Shown piece after piece: positions 10,717-19,722 of a stretch of DNA of 64,000 nucleotides. This DNA comes from Croceivirga sp. GTDB taxonomy: Bacteria > Bacteroidota > Bacteroidia > Flavobacteriales > Flavobacteriaceae. Under the pieces are notes generated by a model that worked only from the letters and a program-made list of their open reading frames with translations, was not told the origin of the DNA and searched no databases. Position numbers and translations under genes: made by a program. Numbering within the stretch: position 1 is the first letter of the stretch; the number at the start of each line of letters is the position of its first letter. The DNA lies in NCBI GenBank assembly GCA_028284935.1, contig JANQQQ010000011.1, positions 1-64,000 of the forward strand. Direction: 5' to 3'.

Positions 10717-11169
10717 ATGGGTCTTCAGGAAAATGTAATGACAGAATTGAAAGCGGCAATGAGGGCTAAGGACACCGTGGCCTTGGAAGCTTTACGTGCT
10801 ATTAAATCAGCCATTTTGTTGGTCCAGACTGAAAAAGGTGCGGGGGGCAGTCTCTCCGAGGAAGAGGAAGTGAAACTGGTGCAAAAATTGGTAAAGCAAC
10901 GAAAGGATAGCGCTACAATATTCAAAGAGCAGGGGAGGGCTGATTTAGCGGAACCGGAATTGGCTCAAGTCGCTGTTATTGAAAAGTTTTTGCCCGAACA
11001 ACTAACCGAGGAAGAAATTGAAAAAGTAGTGGTGCAGACCATAGATGTGGTTGGCGCATCGGGCATGAAGGATATGGGAAAGGTCATGGGTATTGTCTCA
11101 AAGGAATTGGCGGGACAGGCAGATGGTAGGACCATTTCTACCATTGTTAAGAATAAATTGGCCCAGTAG
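10717..11169 (+). CDS. GatB/YqeY domain-containing protein
   Basis: 150-aa cytoplasmic protein of the YqeY family, related to the tail domain of the GatB amidotransferase subunit; its role is not well established. Recognisable segments are AKDTVALEALRAIKSAI, the KQRKDSA stretch, EKFLPEQLTEEEI and a C-terminal GMKDMGKVMG region. ATG 10717 is preferred to in-frame TTG/GTG codons six and three bases upstream. Its last three sense codons and stop are part of the acceptor-stem side of the following tRNA gene, an overlap of 10 bp. Confidence 0.9.
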   Translation: MGLQENVMTELKAAMRAKDTVALEALRAIKSAILLVQTEKGAGGSLSEEEEVKLVQKLVKQRKDSATIFKEQGRADLAEPELAQVAVIEKFLPEQLTEEEIEKVVVQTIDVVGASGMKDMGKVMGIVSKELAGQADGRTISTIVKNKLAQ

Positions 11170-11233
11170 TTCAACTGGATAGAATATCAGATTTCGGCTC
11201 TGAGGGTTGGGGGTTCGAATCCTCCCTGGGTCA
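11160..11233 (+). tRNA. tRNA-Arg (anticodon TCG)
   Basis: A 74-nt cloverleaf can be folded by hand. The acceptor stem GGCCCAG pairs with CTGGGTC (one G-U); the D arm is GTTC/GAAT; the anticodon stem TCAGA/TCTGA encloses loop TTTCGGC with anticodon TCG; the T arm GGGGG/CCTCC encloses TTCGAAT; the discriminator base is A. CCA is not encoded. The first ten bases overlap the end of the YqeY-like coding sequence, including its TAG stop. Confidence 0.93.
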
Positions 11234-11238
11234 CGAAT

Positions 11239-11300
11239 AAACCAAAAAGCTTCACGTCAAATCAAGCTGGCTTGAATTTGTAAGTGGGGCTTTTTGGTTT
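11239..11300 (+). terminator. Long inverted repeat downstream of the tRNA
   Basis: AAACCAAAAAGC (11239-11250) is perfectly complementary to GCTTTTTGGTTT (11289-11300) around a 38-nt loop that itself holds CAAGCTGGCTTG. It may terminate or process the tRNA transcript. Its right arm is also the first part of the tandem repeat unit. Confidence 0.5.
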
Positions 11301-11541
11301 TCAAAGCGGAGCTTTGCGAGGACGCCGAGCGAAGCGAGGAATCCCCCTAACGAATTCATTTCCTACCAGCTAGTTTTTGGATCATTTGAATTTGTAAGTG
11401 GGGCTTTTTGGTTTTCAAAGCGGAGCTTCGTGAGGACGCCGAGCGAAGCGAGGAATCCCCTAACGAATTCATTTCCTACCAGCTAGTTTTTGGATCATTT
11501 GAATTTGTAAGTGGGGCTTTTTGGTTTTCAAAGCGGAGCTT
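11274..11541 (+). repeat. Tandem repeat, 113-114 bp unit, about 2.3 copies
   Basis: Units begin with GAATTTGTAAGTGGGGC at 11274, 11388 and 11501. The first two are complete and almost identical: they differ in one C of a C-run and a few bases near GCTTTGCGAGG/GCTTCGTGAGG. The third breaks off after AAGCGGAGCTTT. Each unit holds GCTTTTTGG, a GAGCGAAGCGAGG segment and CCTACCAGCTAGTTTTTGG. An open frame at 11408-11632 crosses the repeat and I do not regard it as a gene. The array lies directly after the tRNA gene. Confidence 0.9.
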
Positions 11542-11569
11542 TACAAGGAACCCGCCCTCGGTCACCTTT

Positions 11570-11598
11570 AAAAACCGTTCAACTGAACGGTTTTTTTT
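11570..11598 (+). terminator. Strong intrinsic terminator at the end of the repeat region
   Basis: AAAACCGTTC and GAACGGTTTT form a perfect stem with an AACT loop, followed by a run of eight T. It is preceded at 11549-11565 by CCGCCCTCGGTCAC, which looks like the 3' end of a tRNA gene. Confidence 0.85.
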
Positions 11599-11766
11599 GT
11601 GGTGTATAGAAAATCCGCTGCAAAAGAATTGAGTTCATTTACGGCATAACTTCCCAAAAAAGAACATTTACAAGCCACTTTTTATCTTAAAGTACTAATG
11701 CCCGGCTTACTTCAACAGAAATCCTTGCATTACTCAAAAGTAGATTTCTATTTTTAATTTTGAACC

Positions 11767-12585
11767 ATGACAAGTTTTCTCCTTAAGGAAATAGCGTTTA
11801 CTTCTAGCTTTAAGTACCAAGTAATGATTTCTGTCATTTTGGGGTTGCTCTTAGCGCTTATAATGATTTTTTTGGAACCTTTTGGCACCTATGATTTTAA
11901 AGCCGATAATAAGCATCTAATATTTGCAGGGTTTGGGATTGTATTTTCCATTTTTTATTTGGTGAGTTCTAGAATGGAAGTCTGGTGGTTCAATTCCTTA
12001 AATAAAAAGTGGGAGGTAAAGCATGAAGTTTTTTCATTTGTCATTTTGGTCTTAATTTCCAGTGTTCCCATCCATTTTTACAACCAAGTCTTTCTCAATG
12101 ATTGGTTTAATCAGAATGATACCGTAAGCAACTACGTAAGTCACGGGATTTGGTTTTTTCGTAACTCTTTACTACCAATAATGTTATTGCTCCTACCGTT
12201 TTATCTCTATTTAAGAAATAGGTTTGGGAAGCTGCATACTGCAGAACCCTTAATGGAAATAGAAATTTTGGGAGCGAATAAAGGTGAGAAATTGGTGATA
12301 CTGGAAAACCAACTATTGTTTGTCAAATCCTCAGAGAATTATGTAGAGATTTTTTATGAAAAGGACGACAAAATACAACATAATGTTTTCAGGAATACCT
12401 TAACCGCAATTAACGAACAAGCCCCATTTTTGATTTATTGCCATCGGTCCTATCTCGTAAACATCGATAATATAAAACGGATAAAGGGGAATTCCCAAAA
12501 TGCAAAAATTGAATTTCACTTTGATATGGAAATACCACTATCAAATACCTACTACAAAAACGTAAAATCGGTCCTATCGGTTTAG
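11767..12585 (+). CDS. Membrane-anchored LytTR-family transcriptional regulator
   Basis: 272 aa. Four hydrophobic segments fill the first ~150 residues (about 18-38, 52-68, 88-108, 135-150). A LytTR DNA-binding domain follows from about residue 165, with LLFVKSSENYVEIFY, the FLIYCHRSYLVNIDNIKRI core and a C-terminal PLSNTYYKNVK. This is a one-component design: a membrane sensor without a kinase, common in Bacteroidota. No ligand can be read from the sequence. It stands alone on the + strand; the peptidase pair 186 bp downstream is a possible target, but that is inference. Confidence 0.85.
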   Translation: MTSFLLKEIAFTSSFKYQVMISVILGLLLALIMIFLEPFGTYDFKADNKHLIFAGFGIVFSIFYLVSSRMEVWWFNSLNKKWEVKHEVFSFVILVLISSVPIHFYNQVFLNDWFNQNDTVSNYVSHGIWFFRNSLLPIMLLLLPFYLYLRNRFGKLHTAEPLMEIEILGANKGEKLVILENQLLFVKSSENYVEIFYEKDDKIQHNVFRNTLTAINEQAPFLIYCHRSYLVNIDNIKRIKGNSQNAKIEFHFDMEIPLSNTYYKNVKSVLSV

Positions 12586-12771
12586 CCCTAAAATCTATAA
12601 TTTGGGCCCACCATTTATTTCCCCATCAACAAGAATACCCATTCGTCACTCTTTTTAGCCACTCTTAGATTTTTGAATTCCCTTTGACAAGTGATTTCAA
12701 GATATAGGCATTCTTGAGTACTCTTTTAGCAGAAAAGGAAACTGTGAATAGCTTATTTAAACAAAATAGAA

Positions 12772-14046
12772 ATGAAATTTAAACTGGCCATTGTTTTTTG
12801 CTTATTACTGTCCATCATCCCTAATGGTTCAAACGGATATCATATTGACAAGGAAGAGATTACCCATCTCTCCAATCAGATTTTTGATGAACTCGTCGCC
12901 ATACGAAATGATTTACACAACCATCCAGAACTGGCAGGAAAAGAAAAGAGAACTTCAAAACTAGTGGAAGAGTATTTGTTGGATTTAGGATTGGAGGTCA
13001 AGACAGGTATTGGAGGTTATGGTGTGGTCGGAATTTTAAACGGAAATAAGAAAGGGAAGAAAATTGCCTGGCGCGCCGATATGGACGCTGCCCTTCATGT
13101 ATTCGACAATAAGCTCAACCATAAACCCCAAGTAGCCCATATTTGCGGACACGATGTGCATACATCCATTGCTCTTGGTATGGCCAATGTCCTTTCCAAA
13201 CATAAAGATGATATCCAAGGTACTGTATATTTTATTTTCCAACCTGCTGAGGAGTCTTTCAAGGGAGCAAAATCCATGATTGAAGAAGGGTTGTTCGAAG
13301 AAATTGAACCTGACGAAATTTTTGGCCTTCATGTTTTTCCCACAGAAATTGGCACCATTAGTTCCAAGCCCAATGAACTGTTCGCTTATCAGAGAAGAAT
13401 TAAACTGACTTTTAAAAATACAATTGATCAAGAGGTCTTCAGTGATTTCTTCCAAGAAATACTGGAAGGTTTTATTCGCCATAAAACCAATGGAGAACCT
13501 TGGTCTTTGGATTATTTGACCGATCCTATAAATGGTCTCTCCAATCCAAATACAATCTACGATGATTATTTCATTTTAGGTTCAAATGTTTCTACTCGCT
13601 ATGAAAAAAACACAACCTCATTCGAATGTACCTATTATGAGACGGACGCTGAAAGATTGGATTCAATTGCAAAACGGATTACCGATTACGTCTTAGATTC
13701 TGAATATGGAAAGTTTTATATCAATACATCATTTACGGCTGAGAGACCAACAGTTATCAATGATCCAAAGTTAACTTGCGAAAGCCAGTCCATATTAAAG
13801 GAATTACATGGTGAGGAAAATGTGAATTCGTTTTATGGTCAGATGCCATATTCCAATGAAGACTTTATTTACTATCAAAATGAAATACCAGGGGTAATGT
13901 TTCTTTTGGGAGCTTCAAATAAAGAAAAAGAAATCTACGCTTTACCCCATACCTCGGAATTCGAAGTTGATGAGGAGGTCATAAAAATCGGAGTCAACTA
14001 TTTCTCCACCTTTTTAGCAGAAAAAATCAATAACAATAAACTATGA
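12772..14046 (+). CDS. M20-family peptidase/amidohydrolase, exported
   Basis: 424 aa with an N-terminal signal peptide (about residues 1-22). The M20 fold is indicated by NDLHNHPELAGKE, the metal-site segments WRADMDAA and HICGHDVHTSIALGMA, FIFQPAEE with the catalytic/metal Glu pair, GLHVFPTEIG, and a terminal LPHTSEFEVDEE supplying the last His. This is the amidohydrolase (hippurate/aminoacylase-like) branch, acting on N-acyl or peptide amides in the periplasm or outside; the substrate is unknown. The stop overlaps the next gene's ATG by 4 bp, so both are likely co-translated. Confidence 0.88.
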   Translation: MKFKLAIVFCLLLSIIPNGSNGYHIDKEEITHLSNQIFDELVAIRNDLHNHPELAGKEKRTSKLVEEYLLDLGLEVKTGIGGYGVVGILNGNKKGKKIAWRADMDAALHVFDNKLNHKPQVAHICGHDVHTSIALGMANVLSKHKDDIQGTVYFIFQPAEESFKGAKSMIEEGLFEEIEPDEIFGLHVFPTEIGTISSKPNELFAYQRRIKLTFKNTIDQEVFSDFFQEILEGFIRHKTNGEPWSLDYLTDPINGLSNPNTIYDDYFILGSNVSTRYEKNTTSFECTYYETDAERLDSIAKRITDYVLDSEYGKFYINTSFTAERPTVINDPKLTCESQSILKELHGEENVNSFYGQMPYSNEDFIYYQNEIPGVMFLLGASNKEKEIYALPHTSEFEVDEEVIKIGVNYFSTFLAEKINNNKL

Positions 14047-15650
14047 AAAAGATTGGCTTACTATTATTCGCTTTATGCTGTTTACAGATAACCGCTCAAA
14101 AAACCCTAACGGTACAAGACTGGCAAAATGACCTCAAGTTCTTGCAAAAAACAGTGCATGAAGAGTATCCCTTTTTATTTGTAAAAACAACAAAGGAAAC
14201 TTTTGATGCTGAAGTTGAAAAATTGCATGGTCTTATCCCCTCTTTAGAACATCATGAAATAATAATTGGGTTATCCCGAATCATTGCATTGTTTAAGTAC
14301 GGTCATATGGCCGTCGGATACAATTTGGAACCCTTCAAGTTTCACTTTCTGCCATTAAACCTTTACCAGTTTTCCAATGGAATATACCTACAGGGAGTAC
14401 ACATGGATTATAAAGATGCTCTAGGAGCTAGAGTTTTGGAAATCAATAGTATAAATATTCAAGATGCTTTAGAAAAAGTATATCCGGTGGTAAGTGCGGA
14501 GAACACCCAATTTTTTAAAGGAAGGGGTATAAATATGTTAGGGATAATGGAAGTCCTCCATGCTCAAGGAATTACCGATAGGCTTCAGAATTCGGTTGAG
14601 TTTACTTTGGAGAAAGACGGAAAGACCTTTAAGCACAAGTTTAAAGCGTTGCCGGTAGGGGAAGTTGTGCCTTCGAAATATGGGTATGTAGTACAAGACG
14701 AAAAATGGTTGGAAGCAAGAGCGCAAAACACTACTCCTTTATATTTAGATCAGCTTGATAGGGTGTATTTCTTCAAGTTCTTACCAAAGGAAAAAGCAGT
14801 TTTTGTGAGACTTAGCCAAATTGAAGATGACCCTAATGAAAATATGGAGTCTTTCTATTCCCGTCTTTTTGATTTCATTGATGAGAACGAAGTCAATAAA
14901 TTGATAATTGATGTACGACTGAATGGGGGAGGTAATAACTTCAAAAATAGGACGCTAATAACAAAAATCATTGAGGACAAAAAAATAAACAGGGTTGGGA
15001 GTCTTTTTGTCATCATAGGTAGGAGGACTTTTTCAGCCTGTCAAAATCTGGTCAATGAGTTGCACAACTATACCAACACGATATTTATAGGGGAACCAAC
15101 CTCCGAAAACATCAATTTTTATGGAGATAGTCGACCGGTAATCTTACCAAACAGTCTTCTCCCAGTTTCCTTATCGTTTGCCTGGTGGCAAGATAAACCG
15201 GCATGGCAAAACGCTGAATGGCTTGCGCCTGCTATTCCGGTTGATATGACCTTTGAGGAATATGCAACCAATAAAGACCCTGTGCTGGATGCCGCCCTGG
15301 CTTTTTCCGATACCAATTTTAAACCAAATCCCATGAGGTTCATTACCGAAATGTTTGTAAGGGGTGAAATACAGGAATTGGATGAAAAAGTTCCCGAAAT
15401 GATTGAGGATTCCAGATATGATTTTTTTGACTTTGAAACAGAAATAAGTAAGGCAGGACATCATTTGGTGAAGAGCGGCAGAGTGCCCGCGATTCAGACG
15501 GGAATTGGTGTTTTTTCTTTTGTTACCCGATTATTTCCAACTTCTGCAAGTGCATGGAAAAACTTGGCCGATGCTTATTTAAAGGCAGGGGATAGGGACA
15601 AGGCCAAAGTATTATTTGATAAGGCTGCGAACCTAAGTGCTAATAACTAA
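14043..15650 (+). CDS. S41-family peptidase-like protein with C-terminal TPR, exported
   Basis: 535 aa with signal peptide (about residues 1-18). The middle has a tail-specific protease fold: KLIIDVRLNGGGNNF followed by FVIIGRRTFSACQN, where the Ser after TF is in the place of the S41 nucleophile, and FIGEPTSENINFYG. The C-terminus (about 495-530) is a tetratricopeptide-like helix pair (AWKNLADAYLKAGDRDKA). It overlaps the M20 gene by 4 bp (ATGA); the pair suggests extracellular peptide or amide processing. The substrate and the presence of full protease activity are not shown. Confidence 0.82.
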   Translation: MKKIGLLLFALCCLQITAQKTLTVQDWQNDLKFLQKTVHEEYPFLFVKTTKETFDAEVEKLHGLIPSLEHHEIIIGLSRIIALFKYGHMAVGYNLEPFKFHFLPLNLYQFSNGIYLQGVHMDYKDALGARVLEINSINIQDALEKVYPVVSAENTQFFKGRGINMLGIMEVLHAQGITDRLQNSVEFTLEKDGKTFKHKFKALPVGEVVPSKYGYVVQDEKWLEARAQNTTPLYLDQLDRVYFFKFLPKEKAVFVRLSQIEDDPNENMESFYSRLFDFIDENEVNKLIIDVRLNGGGNNFKNRTLITKIIEDKKINRVGSLFVIIGRRTFSACQNLVNELHNYTNTIFIGEPTSENINFYGDSRPVILPNSLLPVSLSFAWWQDKPAWQNAEWLAPAIPVDMTFEEYATNKDPVLDAALAFSDTNFKPNPMRFITEMFVRGEIQELDEKVPEMIEDSRYDFFDFETEISKAGHHLVKSGRVPAIQTGIGVFSFVTRLFPTSASAWKNLADAYLKAGDRDKAKVLFDKAANLSANN

Positions 15651-15830
15651 AACTTCAAAATAACTAGTGAAAACATCAAAACATAAGTCATCTTCCTGGA
15701 AATAAATACACCTTTTCCTCTTTCAATCTTGAGGCTTTGAAGAGGTGTAAAAAAGGAAATTATTCAAAAAGTATCCAAAGCTTTAATCATCAAACGTCCT
15801 TTGAGGGCGATATAGTCTAAACCTCAATTA

Positions 15831-16278
15831 ATGAAAATGAAAAAACCGTAGTGATGGCAGTGCTAGTATTATTAAGCATCTGCTGTAATAAAAGCTCAGA
15901 AAACCAACAAGATAAATACGATGCGAATATAGAAATAGCAAAATCTGTGTTTGAGTATTTCAACAGTCACGATTGGCAGGGCATGGCCAATCTTTATGTT
16001 GAAAATGCTGAATTTAAAGACCCTGAATATGCATTGAAAAAGTTAGGAAATCGAGAGCATCCATAGTAAAACATTACACGGAAATGAACCAACTTTTTCC
16101 TGATATAAGGGACGAAATCATAGCCATCTATCCATCTGGTGATAAAAATGTCATTGTAGAATTCATTTCTACGGGTACTGGGCCAGACGGTTCCATGTTT
16201 GCCCTGCCCGTTTGCACAATTTTCACTATTGAAAATGGAATGATTACCAAAGACTATATTTATTATGATAACCTCTGA
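15831..16278 (+). pseudogene. SnoaL/NTF2-like lipoprotein with two frame breaks
   Basis: Read in three frames, this gives a lipoprotein leader (K-T-V-V-M-A-V-L-V-L-L-S-I-C-C), a helix (AKSVFEYFNSHDWQGMANLY) and then HYTEMNQLFPDIRDEI with a beta tail ending TKDYIYYDNL. This order is typical of SnoaL-like NTF2-fold proteins of about 145 aa. Each break is healed by adding one A: in the A6 run at 15840-15845 and in the A5 run at 16037-16041. As written, the open parts are 15851-16066 and 16084-16278 (the latter extends upstream in frame). It is either a decaying gene or a pair of homopolymer undercalls. Confidence 0.7.
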
Positions 16279-16610
16279 TTATTCCATATTTAGATGGGAA
16301 ATAAAGAATGTATCTGACTTTTGGCAGATTTAATGGACCGGTCTAAGTTTTTGATTCAATGTTTTTGTAAATAAGGATAACCTCTTTTAAAAAATGTCCG
16401 AAGTGCGACCACGTCTACCAGAGATGACCCTAGCCATGACTTACTTTGATTCAAGTAGGTGTAAGCAGGGCTTTCTGGTTTTATTTCTTAATGGGAGCGT
16501 CTAAATGAGAAACCCCGTCCAAGTACAGAACTACACACGGTACATAGAATTTCATTGGCATAAACCCAACAACAATATTTGTTTACCTTTAGGGATAAAC
16601 CACCCGCCCT
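16279..16610. other. 332-bp stretch without a recognised gene
   Basis: No coding sequence seen. It holds, at 16461-16482, GTAAGCAGGGCTTTCTGG and following T-run, which matches the start of the 113-bp repeat unit near 11.3 kb with about three mismatches in 22 bases, suggesting a solitary degenerate copy. The end should carry the promoter of the MFS gene, but I could not identify a convincing one. Confidence 0.5.
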
Positions 16611-17939
16611 GTGAAGCTCTCAGATCTTATTCCCCCTAAAATATTTCCCATCCTTTTAGTGAATTTCATTGGTATTTTGGGATACAGTATTGTGATCCCT
16701 ATCCTGATTTTTATTGTAACGGATTATGGGGGTAATGGATTCATTTATGGGGTACTAGGTGCCATGTACCCTTTTTTTCAGTTTATTGGCGCTCCTATTC
16801 TGGGGAGACTCTCCGACAAGATTGGTAGAAAAAGGGTATTGGTCATCAGTCAATTGGGAACCTTTGTAGCTTGGGTGTTGTTCCTATTGGCATTTTTACT
16901 TCCGGAAATTGCGCTTTGGTCACAAGGCAGTGAATTCACAGGAAACTATACCATGACCTTGCCATTGCTGATTATTTTTATTGCCCGAATTTTCGATGGC
17001 TTTACTGGCGGTAATATTTCTGTTGCGAATGCTTATCTATCCGATATTTCGACTGATGAAGATCGGAACACTAATTTTGGAAAAATGGGGGCATCTACCA
17101 GTTTGGGCTTTGTGTTGGGACCCGCCGTGGCCGGTATTTTAGCATCCACTGTTTTAGGCGAAGCATTGCCCTTATTATTGGCAGCACTAATATCATTGAT
17201 CGCAATATCCGTAATCAATACCAAGTTGGAGGAAAGTAATCCCTGTGTGGTGGATACAGGAACGCTGAGGCTTAAATCCTTTCGTAGGTTTTTTCAGGTG
17301 GAGCATAGAAATTGTTACGGGTCTGAAGAGGGAGGTGAGGTAAAAAAGAACTCTTGGAAGACCATTTTGGGCATACCAGGTATCCCCTTGTTATATGCAG
17401 TGTACTTTCTCACTTTTCTGGCCTTCAGTCTATTTTATGCCGGCCTGCCTATCTATGCGAACACTATGTTGGGATGGACTGCTACGGATTTGGGGATATT
17501 TTTGGCCTATTCAAGCCTGATTATGATTTTGGCACAGGGTCCATTACTAAGTAGACTGTCAAAAGTCGTTTCCAATGAAGCCCTAATCTTATCAGGCTCA
17601 TTACTATTGGCAGCAGGATTTTATTTGCTTTCCTCAAACACCGTTATTCTGATTTATTTTGCGAATACCATTTTTTCCATTGGAAATGGAATCATGTGGC
17701 CCAGCTTTTTGGCTTTGCTTTCAAGTACTGGGTCCAAACAGAACCAAGGTGCCATTCAGGGGTATGGCAATAGTATGGGAAGTATTGCCAGTATGCTGGG
17801 ACTTGTTTTGGGAGGGATGCTGTTCGAGTCCATTTCTACCTTGGTTTTTGTAATTGCTGCGATGGTGTTTTTAGTGATTACCTTATTAATGGCCGGACGC
17901 TTTCTCCAAAGAAGAAAGGTGCAACCAGCTATAAACTAG
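16611..17939 (+). CDS. MFS drug/metabolite transporter (DHA1/TetA-like)
   Basis: 442 aa with twelve predicted membrane helices. MFS motif A is seen as GRLSDKIGRKRVL near residues 64-76 and a DGFTGGNISVANAYLSD stretch matches the TetA/MdtG-like subgroup. A hydrophilic loop of ~45 residues between the two halves (about 205-250) is longer than usual. The start is GTG at 16611. The substrate is unknown; a proton-coupled efflux role is a family-level inference. The neighbours on both sides are functionally unrelated. Confidence 0.85.
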   Translation: MKLSDLIPPKIFPILLVNFIGILGYSIVIPILIFIVTDYGGNGFIYGVLGAMYPFFQFIGAPILGRLSDKIGRKRVLVISQLGTFVAWVLFLLAFLLPEIALWSQGSEFTGNYTMTLPLLIIFIARIFDGFTGGNISVANAYLSDISTDEDRNTNFGKMGASTSLGFVLGPAVAGILASTVLGEALPLLLAALISLIAISVINTKLEESNPCVVDTGTLRLKSFRRFFQVEHRNCYGSEEGGEVKKNSWKTILGIPGIPLLYAVYFLTFLAFSLFYAGLPIYANTMLGWTATDLGIFLAYSSLIMILAQGPLLSRLSKVVSNEALILSGSLLLAAGFYLLSSNTVILIYFANTIFSIGNGIMWPSFLALLSSTGSKQNQGAIQGYGNSMGSIASMLGLVLGGMLFESISTLVFVIAAMVFLVITLLMAGRFLQRRKVQPAIN

Positions 17940-17975
17940 AAGAAGTTTGGTATTCATTTGACTTGTTGTGGAAAA

Positions 17976-18668
17976 CTAGCCCATTTTTGTATGGTTCCCG
18001 TAAATTTTCGTTTCGTTTTTTATACCTACGATCAATAGGTCAACATAACCTAAGAACAGTCCCGTTTCAACGACACCCGGAATGGAAAGCAACAATTCGT
18101 TTAAGTCACTATAGTTTTCAAATGCCATGATATCCACGTCAATAATATGGTTGCCCTCATCCGTGGTATATGGGCTGTTTTCTTTTTCCCTGAGTACCGG
18201 GTTCAAATTCATTTGATGTAATTGCGCCATTACGACCTTATGTGCAAAGGGAATTACTTCAATGGGCAATTTGAAGCCTCCCAATTTTTTCACTTGTTTG
18301 GAGGAATCAACAATGATGATCTTTTTTTTTGCATTGTAAGCCAAGATTTTCTCTCGGAGCAAAGCACCGCCCCCTCCTTTTATCATATTCCGACCCTCGT
18401 CTACTTCGTCCGCCCCATCAATATAAATATCAAGTTCTTGTACTTTTTCCAGGGTGGTTAGGGGAATACCGAGGGAATGTGCCAATGATGCAATTTTTTC
18501 GGACGAGGGTACCCCTGAAATTCTTAAACCCTGCTGAACCCTCTCCCCAAGAAAATTCACCATATGTTCGGAAGTGGACCCGGAACCGAGGCCAACAACC
18601 ATTCCTTCCTTGATATACGCCAGTGACGTTCTGGCTGCATTTTGTTTTTCTGTATCTGTAGTTACCAT
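17976..18668 (-). CDS. rpiA: Ribose-5-phosphate isomerase A
   Basis: 230 aa, normal RpiA length. It interconverts ribose 5-phosphate and ribulose 5-phosphate in the pentose phosphate pathway. Motifs: GLGSGSTSEH (phosphate loop), DGADEVD with catalytic Asp residues, and GGGGALLREKI, followed by the KLGGFKLPIEVIPF region. Transcribed convergently with the MFS gene (36-bp gap) and divergently from the HAD gene. Confidence 0.96.
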   Translation of the reverse strand: MVTTDTEKQNAARTSLAYIKEGMVVGLGSGSTSEHMVNFLGERVQQGLRISGVPSSEKIASLAHSLGIPLTTLEKVQELDIYIDGADEVDEGRNMIKGGGGALLREKILAYNAKKKIIIVDSSKQVKKLGGFKLPIEVIPFAHKVVMAQLHQMNLNPVLREKENSPYTTDEGNHIIDVDIMAFENYSDLNELLLSIPGVVETGLFLGYVDLLIVGIKNETKIYGNHTKMG

Positions 18669-18687
18669 CGGAATCAGGATTAGGAAC

Positions 18688-18695
18688 CAAAAGTA
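18688..18695 (-). promoter_or_regulatory. Candidate Bacteroidota -7 box of rpiA
   Basis: On the minus strand TACTTTTG is an exact match to TAnnTTTG, 19 bp before the rpiA ATG. No clear TTG -33 element is present at 19-21 bp upstream. Confidence 0.4.
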
Positions 18696-18800
18696 TTTAA
18701 TTCATAAAAAAGCGTATTACCCTTGTGCTATCATGTTACTTTATATTTCGCTATTCCATATTAATCTTTTAGCTTCCGTCCTCTAATCGGTACTTCATTT

Positions 18801-19532
18801 ATGATTAAAGCGGTAATTTTTGATTTGGATGGAACCCTCATTCAAACCGAAGTGTTAAAAGCCCATTCCTACGCCCAGGCCATTGAGGAATTGACCCATG
18901 GGCAAATTGGCATCGGTGAGGTGTTGGATATTTTTGATCTTTTTGTTGGTTTATCAAGACAGGAAGTGGTCACGGGACTTTCAAATCATTTCAAAATTTC
19001 ACTTCAAAATCATTTAGATTCCATCCATATAGAATTCATTGAAGAAAGATTGATTGAAAAACGCTTGCAGATCTACCGAAATATACTTGAAGATTCGGAC
19101 TTGCTATCAAAGCACTTTTGCCATTTTACCCTTGAGCTCTTTCATCGATTATATCAAGACAACATCACCGTGGTATTGGCCACGATGTCCCATTTACCAG
19201 AAGCCAGGAAAGTCACGGAAACCATGGGTGTTTACGATAAGTTTAATTTGGTGTTGACCAGGGATGATGTGGAAAACGGGAAACCAGCACCAGATATTTA
19301 TATTAAGGCAAAGGAGACATTAGGGTTGGAATCAAGAGAGTGTCTTGTTATTGAGGATTCCGTCAATGGGATTCGGGCTGCCCAAAATGCGGATATGCCC
19401 GTGTTTGCGGTGACCAATTCAATTACCAGAAAGGCGGTCCATGATTGTAATCTCCTAGACCCCAAGTTTATCATTGATACTTTGGAGGAACTGGAAAGTA
19501 AGGTGTACACTTTTATCAAATCCAGCCAATGA
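18801..19532 (+). CDS. HAD-superfamily hydrolase, beta-phosphoglucomutase-like
   Basis: 243 aa. HAD motif I is FDLDGTLIQTE at residues 7-17; motif II lies in VVLATMS; motif III/IV are GKPAPDIYIKA and VIEDSVNGIRAAQNA. The alpha-helical cap after motif I puts it in subclass I with phosphoglucomutase- and phosphoglycolate-phosphatase-like enzymes. The substrate is not determinable. The neighbours (rpiA, a small peptide gene) give no pathway beyond general sugar-phosphate metabolism. Confidence 0.85.
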   Translation: MIKAVIFDLDGTLIQTEVLKAHSYAQAIEELTHGQIGIGEVLDIFDLFVGLSRQEVVTGLSNHFKISLQNHLDSIHIEFIEERLIEKRLQIYRNILEDSDLLSKHFCHFTLELFHRLYQDNITVVLATMSHLPEARKVTETMGVYDKFNLVLTRDDVENGKPAPDIYIKAKETLGLESRECLVIEDSVNGIRAAQNADMPVFAVTNSITRKAVHDCNLLDPKFIIDTLEELESKVYTFIKSSQ

Positions 19533-19722
19533 CATATCAGCGCTACCCATACCCCAAAATAAAAGGGTGGTATGCCCATCTCAATCTTTTTTAACACAAT
19601 CCTTAAAGCGGGGTTAAACTTCTCTTAAGACTGTAATGTTCAGGCGAATAATACGACCTACATGTTGTGAAAAAAGGGGATGGTAAACCATCCAATTTGA
19701 AAACTATTGAAAGGAGCCCATT

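Noticed and set aside
11274..11541. Repeat array as a CRISPR
   Set aside because: Units are 113-114 bp, contiguous and nearly identical, with no spacers and no cas genes nearby.
11408..11632. 74-codon open frame across the tandem repeat
   Set aside because: It follows the repeat sequence, lacks any ribosome site and gives a composition unlike a protein; the terminator lies inside it.
18720..18750. TTG plus TATATTTC as a promoter of the HAD gene
   Set aside because: The spacing is about 16 bp instead of 19-21 and the -7 box has a mismatch.
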